A program made the position numbers and the translations under genes. Positions 1 through 4,290 of a DNA stretch of 6,614 nt are shown here, piece after piece (positions within the stretch are counted from its first letter, which is position 1; the number at the start of each line of letters is the position of its first letter). The DNA lies in contig CALKXC010000354.1 in assembly GCA_938004025.1 (NCBI GenBank), positions 1 through 6,614 of the forward strand, given 5' to 3'. This stretch comes from an uncultured Leucothrix sp. Its GTDB lineage: Bacteria > Pseudomonadota > Gammaproteobacteria > Thiotrichales > Thiotrichaceae. The notes beneath the pieces were generated by a model, which was not told the origin of the DNA, searched no databases, and saw nothing but the letters and a program-made list of their open reading frames with translations.

Positions 1-95
1 TCATTAAACATTTCGACATCGAGCACAAAGCCGCGGCGCAGTAACTGAGCCGCTGTCTCATCAAGATCATTTCTTAGTAGTTTTATATCTAACAT
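1..95 (-). CDS. serS: Seryl-tRNA synthetase, N-terminal fragment (continues past the window start)
   Basis: SerS charges tRNA-Ser (and tRNA-Sec) with serine in the cytoplasm. Only the first 31 codons are present, starting at the ATG complementary to 93-95. The peptide begins [20 protein letters not shown] and continues RGFVLDVE, which closely matches the usual bacterial SerS start (MLDxKLLRNDLxxxAxxLxxRGFxLD). This is the beginning of the long antiparallel coiled-coil arm that grips the tRNA variable arm. The catalytic class II motifs lie outside the window. The gene follows crcB by 29 bases on the same strand, and the crcB-serS order is familiar in gammaproteobacteria, which supports both calls and suggests co-transcription. 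The ribosome binding site is weak: an AAAAGA-like stretch about 5 bases before the ATG. The identification is strong despite the short length, because both the motif and the neighbour agree. Confidence 0.9.
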   Translation of the reverse strand, partial: MLDIKLLRNDLDETAAQLLRRGFVLDVEMFN

Positions 96-124
96 GATTA
101 TCTTTTAGTAAACCGTAATTTCAT

Positions 125-520
125 TTAATAAGGAGTAAAAATTGAGCGCGCGACTATCATACCAATCCACACACCCAACAGACTGAGGCAAACGTTTAAT
201 GCGATATTCAATAACCCTTTAGCCATTGCCCCTGCTTCGAGCAACACTAAAGTATCCATCGCAAACGTTGAGAAAGTAGTAAACGCCCCTAAAAAACCAA
301 CGAGCACGGCAAGTTTCACCATCGGGTCGCCATTCGTTTTTGTCAGGAAATACACACTCAGAAAGCCGATTAATAAAGAGCCAACACCATTCACAATAAG
401 GGTTCCGTAAGGAAAACCTTTACCCAACCACAAGGCGCTCAATTGCGACACACCGTATCGGGACAAGGCACCTAAAGCGCCCCCTATCATGATTGCTATA
501 ACATGACCCACTAAAACCAA
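125..520 (-). CDS. crcB: CrcB/Fluc fluoride ion channel
   Basis: Small inner-membrane protein of the Fluc family, which works as a dual-topology dimer to let toxic fluoride out of the cell. Numbered from the TTG at 518-520 (131 aa; the family usually has about 125), four hydrophobic segments are visible at roughly 2-24, 37-60, 68-92 and 101-126. Family motifs are present: GGALGALSRYG (13-23), PYGTLIVNGVGS (37-48) with the conserved Asn44, and GFLGAFTTFSTF (75-86). In that last motif Phe83 and Phe86 correspond to the pore-lining phenylalanines and the TTFS turn to the central Na+ site. The reading frame stays open to a TTG at 562 (145 aa), but those extra residues are polar and unlike the family. 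I chose TTG at 520 because GAGGT (complement of 530-534) lies 9 bases before it. GTG at 511 (128 aa) and ATG at 490 (121 aa) are alternatives. serS follows 29 bases downstream. Confidence 0.93.
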   Translation of the reverse strand: MVLVGHVIAIMIGGALGALSRYGVSQLSALWLGKGFPYGTLIVNGVGSLLIGFLSVYFLTKTNGDPMVKLAVLVGFLGAFTTFSTFAMDTLVLLEAGAMAKGLLNIALNVCLSLLGVWIGMIVARSIFTPY

Positions 521-529
521 CCCACCATT

Positions 530-534
530 ACCTC
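530..534 (-). promoter_or_regulatory. Candidate ribosome binding site deciding the crcB start
   Basis: The minus strand reads GAGGT here, followed by 9 bases and then TTG (518-520). No Shine-Dalgarno-like sequence is well placed before the only in-frame ATG (488-490). The upstream TTG at 562 has AAAGGA only at about 16 bases. This supports a non-ATG start for crcB but does not prove it. The GTG at 511 would have this site about 18 bases away, which is too far. Confidence 0.4.
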
Positions 535-639
535 GATGGGACAGTTTATAGTATCGACTCAAGATGTGAAATTATTAATCCTTTATTGTCCTATAAATCT
601 ATAATTTCTAATGACTAATGTCATTCGTCTTAAACGTTG

Positions 640-648
640 TATGATAAT
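640..648 (+). promoter_or_regulatory. Candidate -10 region for yehS
   Basis: The stretch TATGATAAT contains two overlapping -10-like hexamers (TATGAT and GATAAT, each 5 of 6 to TATAAT), 32-40 bases before the ATG of the DUF1456 gene. No good -35 hexamer is found at 16-18 bases upstream, so this is a weak prediction. The shared intergenic region with the divergent crcB gene must carry promoters in both directions. I could not pick out a convincing crcB promoter. Confidence 0.3.
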
Positions 649-679
649 ATTCGAATCTACACTTACAACTGGAAATTTT

Positions 680-1156
680 ATGCACAATAACGAAGCTTTC
701 CGTAGAATTCGTTACGCACTTGAACTTGATGATCCAACCACTGTAGAAATATTTGCAGCAGGAAATTATGAATGCCAACAAAGTGACATCGATAAATTTT
801 CCAAAAAAGAGTCTGACAATGCTGAAGGTGAGGTACTTGCTGATACCCCTTTCTTTCACTTTCTGAATGGCTTAATCGTACATCGCCGCGGAGGCACACC
901 TCCTGAAGTCAAAGACGATGACGTCATGAACAACAATAAAGTGTTGAAGAAGCTGCGCATTGCACTTGAGCTTTATGAAGATGAAATGATGGCGATTTTT
1001 GATCAGGCTGGAATAAAACTCTCAGGACATAAACTCAGTGCTTTATTCAGAACGGAAGGTCATAAACATTATCGCGAATGTACTGACAACACGCTAAGGC
1101 AGTTCTTGAGGGGCTTAGCCACTCATTACCACCGTCAAAAGCAGCCAGAACAGTAA
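680..1156 (+). CDS. yehS: DUF1456 family protein (YehS-like)
   Basis: A 158-residue soluble protein similar in length and motifs to E. coli YehS (about 156 aa); its molecular function is not established. The two halves are copies of the same unit. NNEAFRRIRYALELDD (3-18) pairs with NNKVLKKLRIALELYE (85-100), and FFHFLNGLIVHRRG (58-71) pairs with LRQFLRGLATHYHR (139-152). HKHYRECTDNTLRQFLRGLA (128-147) is the most recognisable family signature. There is no signal peptide or membrane segment. The frame is open back to 611, but the first family residues begin at the ATG at 680, and GGA at 671-673 sits 6 bases before it as a ribosome binding site, so I start there. The gene is divergent from crcB and convergent with the radical SAM gene, so it is probably transcribed alone. 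The family call is confident; the role is unknown. Confidence 0.9.
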   Translation: MHNNEAFRRIRYALELDDPTTVEIFAAGNYECQQSDIDKFSKKESDNAEGEVLADTPFFHFLNGLIVHRRGGTPPEVKDDDVMNNNKVLKKLRIALELYEDEMMAIFDQAGIKLSGHKLSALFRTEGHKHYRECTDNTLRQFLRGLATHYHRQKQPEQ

Positions 1157-1173
1157 CATTGCAAACATTACTT

Positions 1174-1200
1174 CCAGAGCCGCTTACCTAGCTGCTCTGG
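1174..1200. terminator. Imperfect hairpin between convergent genes, possible terminator
   Basis: CCAGAGC (1174-1180) pairs perfectly with GCTCTGG (1194-1200). After one C-T mismatch a further GC/GC pair closes a 7-base loop (1184-1190). It begins 18 bases after the yehS stop and overlaps the last codons and stop (1188-1190) of the opposite radical SAM gene, so it could act on both transcripts. There is no run of T on either side, so it is not a classic intrinsic terminator. It may instead be an RNA-stabilising 3' hairpin. Confidence 0.35.
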
Positions 1201-2699
1201 TGAATCTTCTGCCGTTTATTCGCAGTACCCTTCCCCACTTTCTTGTCGGCAGCTATCACAGGCGTTGAAAAATCTAACGCTCCTTTAAATCCCGCTCGTG
1301 CAAAATCCTTTTGCAACATCTCATTCACCTCAGGCTCGGCCAGCGTTAGCTCATTAACCATTATGGGCTGTAGTAGACCAAATAATCGCTTCAGCGCGAT
1401 TTTCCAAGTACTGCCTGATGTTTTATAAAGCGTGTCTGACAGCATCAAGAATCGGTGAAAAGGCGACTCACCCAAAATATGTGGCAGCGTATTGGTAAAA
1501 CGCCCTGAGTTTGCAATCACATCCCAGTAACGTGCAAAACGATTGACACGCTGCATCGTCACAAAATCAATATCTCGAGTGCTTAAAATATTGTAAGGAG
1601 GGTTTGGGTTATAACGCAGCTGGTACTCATCGATATGTCGATTAAGCGGGGCGCCACGAAGTCGCTTCAAAATACCTAGTTGGATTTCTTGAGGTTTTAA
1701 AGCGGCTAACTTGTCAAAACTTTCAGCAAAATTCTCAAGGCTGTCACCCGGCAAACCAAAAATCAGATCGGTATGTAAATGTGCGCCGGTGTTTTCACGC
1801 AGCCACTTTAAGTTTTCCACGGTCTTTTCATTGTTCTGACGACGGCTAATTAGACTTTGAATCTCAGGATCAAACGTTTGCACCCCTATTTCAAACTGCA
1901 AACGATTTGGTGGAAAGCGTTGTAACATTACTTTCAAGCGGTCAGGCAGATTGTCCGGAATGACTTCAAAGTGAAGGTATAAGTCATCATCCATGCGTTC
2001 TAAAAAGAACGCTAGAATCGCAACGCTAGTCGAGACTTTAAGGTTAAAAGTGCGATCTATGAATTTGAAATTACGCGCGCCACGTTGATACAACTCATCC
2101 ATCTCAGACAAGAAACCGTCGAGTTGAAACGGCGTTGCAGTTTTATCTAACGCTGACAGACAAAACTCACACTTAAACGGGCAGCCTCTTGAAGCTTCTA
2201 CATACGTAATGCGGTTGCTAATGTCTTCTTCTGAGTAAAACTCATAAGGCAACGCAAGCTGCTCTAGAGGCACTTGCACACCACTAATAACCTTATTGAG
2301 CGGCTTCTGCCCTGAAAGCAATTGCTCACAAAGCTGACGAAAGCTTAGCTCACCTGGCCCAGTAATTAGGTAATCGACTTGGGATGCAACCTCTGGCAAA
2401 TCGGGTGGGTGGCTCACTTCCGGGCCACCTAAAACAATCACCACCTCAGGCGCAATTTGCTTAAGCATGCCCACCAAATGGGTTACTTCAGTGATATTCC
2501 AAATATACACACTGATGCCAATGATCTCTGGTTGATCACTTAGCAACGCCTCAGCAATATTGATGGGCGTTTCGTGAATTGTAAATTCACGCAGCGTGGT
2601 TTCAGACTGCAGCTCACCCAAGTTCGCAAGGAGGTAACGAAGCCCAAAAGCGGTATGCAAAAATCGGGCGTTCAGTGTGGTTAGGGTAATTCTGCTCAT
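1188..2699 (-). CDS. B12-binding domain radical SAM protein
   Basis: Protein of 503 residues in the cobalamin-binding class of radical SAM enzymes; the substrate is unknown. Residues about 1-140 form a Rossmann-like B12-binding region (GISVYIWNI at 61-69, VVIVLGGPEVSHPPD at 86-100, DYLITGPGELSFRQL at 109-123). The classic DxHxxG motif that holds cobalamin through histidine is not seen. The radical SAM domain follows: RGCPFKCEFC (171-180) supplies Cys173, Cys177 and Cys180 for the 4Fe-4S cluster. FKFIDRTFN (211-219), FEIGVQTF (269-276) and HTDLIFGLPGDS (309-320) are typical barrel strands. The C-terminal part (about 370-480) resembles the DUF4080-type extension, and the end is lysine-rich (486-498). 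The frame extends to a TTG at 2756, but the conserved start MSRITLTTLNARF begins at the ATG at 2697-2699. The ribosome binding site before it is poor. It lies 31 bases after the small helical gene and is probably co-transcribed with it. Confidence 0.88.
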   Translation of the reverse strand: MSRITLTTLNARFLHTAFGLRYLLANLGELQSETTLREFTIHETPINIAEALLSDQPEIIGISVYIWNITEVTHLVGMLKQIAPEVVIVLGGPEVSHPPDLPEVASQVDYLITGPGELSFRQLCEQLLSGQKPLNKVISGVQVPLEQLALPYEFYSEEDISNRITYVEASRGCPFKCEFCLSALDKTATPFQLDGFLSEMDELYQRGARNFKFIDRTFNLKVSTSVAILAFFLERMDDDLYLHFEVIPDNLPDRLKVMLQRFPPNRLQFEIGVQTFDPEIQSLISRRQNNEKTVENLKWLRENTGAHLHTDLIFGLPGDSLENFAESFDKLAALKPQEIQLGILKRLRGAPLNRHIDEYQLRYNPNPPYNILSTRDIDFVTMQRVNRFARYWDVIANSGRFTNTLPHILGESPFHRFLMLSDTLYKTSGSTWKIALKRLFGLLQPIMVNELTLAEPEVNEMLQKDFARAGFKGALDFSTPVIAADKKVGKGTANKRQKIHQSS

Positions 2700-2730
2700 G
2701 GCGCGGACTATACCATGAAATAATCGTAAT

Positions 2731-3084
2731 TTAGGGCTTAAGCAGCTGCTTCGCAATAATGGCTAGGTTATCGATATGCGCGATAGCATCGATAATTTGT
2801 TCGGTGTTATCCACGTCTTTTTCAAGCTTCTTCCTGATCGCTTTAAGCTTGGTGTTTAGCTTGCCAATGTCTTCAAGAATAGTTGATGACTGCTCTGCCC
2901 ATTCATCAATTAACTCGCCCATTGCATCATCGATTCTGCGCGATAACTTCTTTGCCGCTTTAGCAAATTTATCCGCTTCAATCTGCTTATGAAGCAGCGT
3001 CAATTTAACCTCGATTGCATTGGCCCGCTTCAGCGACTCACAGAGGTCATCCAAAATATCTATTTTTAAATCGTCTTCAACCAT
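2731..3084 (-). CDS. Small helical, coiled-coil-like protein of unknown function
   Basis: I do not recognise this family. The 117-residue product is rich in Lys, Glu, Asp, Ile and Leu, has one Cys (15) and one Trp (62), and shows heptad-like hydrophobic spacing over most of its length (about 5-35, 36-65 and 68-112). It looks like an all-helical bundle or coiled coil. No signal peptide or membrane segment is seen, so it is probably cytoplasmic. The start is ambiguous. ATG at 3082-3084 has AGAGG 10 bases upstream, while GTG at 3088-3090 (119 aa) has it 4 bases upstream; I chose the ATG. It follows the lipoprotein gene by 24 bases and precedes the radical SAM gene by 31, which fits a three-gene operon. 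The neat operon placement and the protein-like composition argue that it is real. The opposite-strand frame at 2759-2992 is a shadow. Confidence 0.75.
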   Translation of the reverse strand: MVEDDLKIDILDDLCESLKRANAIEVKLTLLHKQIEADKFAKAAKKLSRRIDDAMGELIDEWAEQSSTILEDIGKLNTKLKAIRKKLEKDVDNTEQIIDAIAHIDNLAIIAKQLLKP

Positions 3085-3108
3085 GTTCACTAAACCTCTG
3101 CTAATCGC

Positions 3109-4104
3109 CTATTGGCTAGGAGTGTTCACAGGAACCACTGGGGCATTTCCTGGGGCAATTTTTTTGTCATAATCTTGCTTCAACTTTGAAGTTGCTTCCA
3201 GCATTCTCATTATTTTGGGAGCACTGCCATTCCCCGCTAAAATCACATCAGCTACTTCGGCATGTATTAGCGGCAAACGCCCATAATTAGTATGGATTAG
3301 CTTCAACGTCTGCAAATCAGCAAAATGCTTTTTATTGCGAGCGATTAACGCATCAACATCAGCAGTCTTGTTGGTCGCTTTGGCCATTTTCAATTTCAAG
3401 GCTTTAGTTTCATGGATATATTCCACATTAACTGCTCTGGCGATTATTAACACTGCTTTTTGTAAGCGATTAGCAAAGGCGTCAATCGTTGGCTGATTAC
3501 TGCGAATTGCGTTAACCAAGCCGCTCGCCTGCTTAGACTGTAAATAGTTTTTCGTAAGCGACATGGCTGTTAACGAAAACAACCCCGTATCGGCTTTTTT
3601 AGCATCCGACTTAACAGACGACCCCACCCCCAATACATTGTCATTCAACGTATTCGCTAAGGTCTCAAACCGCTCATTAGAAATGGTTTCGGGATCGGCT
3701 AACTTTGCCAACAAATCAACATAATCAACTAGCGCGCCATTTAACTGGCCTACTTCCGCTTTGAGCTTTTCAAGTTTGAGGAAGTAAGGGACTTTGGTGA
3801 CTTTAAGCGTTTTAAAATCTGTTTCAATATCTAACTTATCTAAAGAGTAGGTATCGCCATCGTCTAACTCTTCAAGTAAATTAGCTTTAAAACGAGCCTC
3901 TGACGCAACCGTAATATCGCTAAACGAAGCATCCGTATTTTTTTGTAAAGTAGCAATTGAATCTGAGAGCTCTGTCATAGACTCATTAGGAACAGTGGGC
4001 ACTCCCGTGCACCCCACAAGCAAGCTGAAGGAAACGATCAACCCTGAAATTAACCTTGTTTTTACAGTTAAAGCCCCTAATTCTATTAACATAGACATCC
4101 CCAT
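3109..4104 (-). CDS. Predicted lipoprotein of unknown function, mostly helical
   Basis: A 331-residue protein that I cannot assign to a named family. The N-terminus is a lipoprotein signal: Lys15 and Arg17, a hydrophobic stretch (18-31), then the lipobox LVGC with Cys32 as the lipidated residue. The residue after Cys is Thr, not Asp, so the usual sorting rule predicts the outer membrane. The mature part is predicted helical with many charged residues (about 41-80, 106-137, 142-157, 182-236, 255-290 and 295-315), and it ends in a Pro/Val-rich tail (318-331). There are no further cysteines and no catalytic motif that I can see. ATGs at 4104, 4098 and 4092 are all possible starts. AAGAAG (complement of 4112-4117) sits 7 bases before the first, so I use that. 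It is the first gene of the putative minus-strand operon and is divergent from ppc. Confidence 0.82.
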   Translation of the reverse strand: MGMSMLIELGALTVKTRLISGLIVSFSLLVGCTGVPTVPNESMTELSDSIATLQKNTDASFSDITVASEARFKANLLEELDDGDTYSLDKLDIETDFKTLKVTKVPYFLKLEKLKAEVGQLNGALVDYVDLLAKLADPETISNERFETLANTLNDNVLGVGSSVKSDAKKADTGLFSLTAMSLTKNYLQSKQASGLVNAIRSNQPTIDAFANRLQKAVLIIARAVNVEYIHETKALKLKMAKATNKTADVDALIARNKKHFADLQTLKLIHTNYGRLPLIHAEVADVILAGNGSAPKIMRMLEATSKLKQDYDKKIAPGNAPVVPVNTPSQ

Positions 4105-4149
4105 TATTCAGCTTCTTGACAGTTAAACCTGAAGTTATTAAGTTTGTTT

Positions 4150-4155
4150 TTTATA
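4150..4155 (-). promoter_or_regulatory. Candidate -10 for the lipoprotein operon
   Basis: The minus strand reads TATAAA here (5 of 6 to the -10 consensus), about 45 bases before the lipoprotein ATG. No strong -35 is visible. The hexamer lies next to the candidate ppc promoter, so the two divergent promoters would overlap. The prediction is weak because the whole stretch 4135-4180 is AT-rich. Confidence 0.25.
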
Positions 4156-4179
4156 CAATTTATTTAATAATGCTATAAG
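4152..4179 (+). promoter_or_regulatory. Candidate extended -10 promoter for ppc
   Basis: TGCTATAAG (4171-4179) fits an extended -10 element (TGnTATAAT, 5 of 6 in the hexamer), with a partial -35 TATACA at 4152-4157 and a 16-base spacer. Transcription from here would give a leader of roughly 105 bases before the ppc ATG. TAAAAT at 4244-4249 is a second -10-like hexamer without a good -35. The stretch 4180-4290 holds no gene and no structure that I recognise beyond a short TCAC/GTGA inverted repeat at 4182-4197. Confidence 0.35.
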
Positions 4180-4290
4180 TATCACGAATCGCTGTGAATG
4201 AGCAAATTTTGTTAAGCGCCATCCTAAGCAAGGTGACATACGTTAAAATAGTCATTAGCGACAATCCATCAACTCAGTCGGAATAGCACT

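Noticed and set aside
535..620. Possible fluoride riboswitch (crcB RNA motif) in front of crcB
   Set aside because: The minus-strand leader contains no recognisable GGCGAUG...CUGAUG-type pseudoknot core; the region is short and AT-rich.
608..899. Two minus-strand open frames of 83 and 73 aa
   Set aside because: Both are antisense to the well-supported yehS gene, with Cys/Phe-rich or otherwise unnatural composition; they are shadows.
1243..1428. Plus-strand open frame of 61 aa opposite the radical SAM gene
   Set aside because: It is antisense to conserved coding sequence, with no ribosome binding site and no recognisable motif.
4182..4197. CRP-like palindrome in front of ppc
   Set aside because: The half-sites are in the order TCAC...GTGA with 8 bases between, the reverse of the TGTGA...TCACA consensus, so it is not a CRP site.
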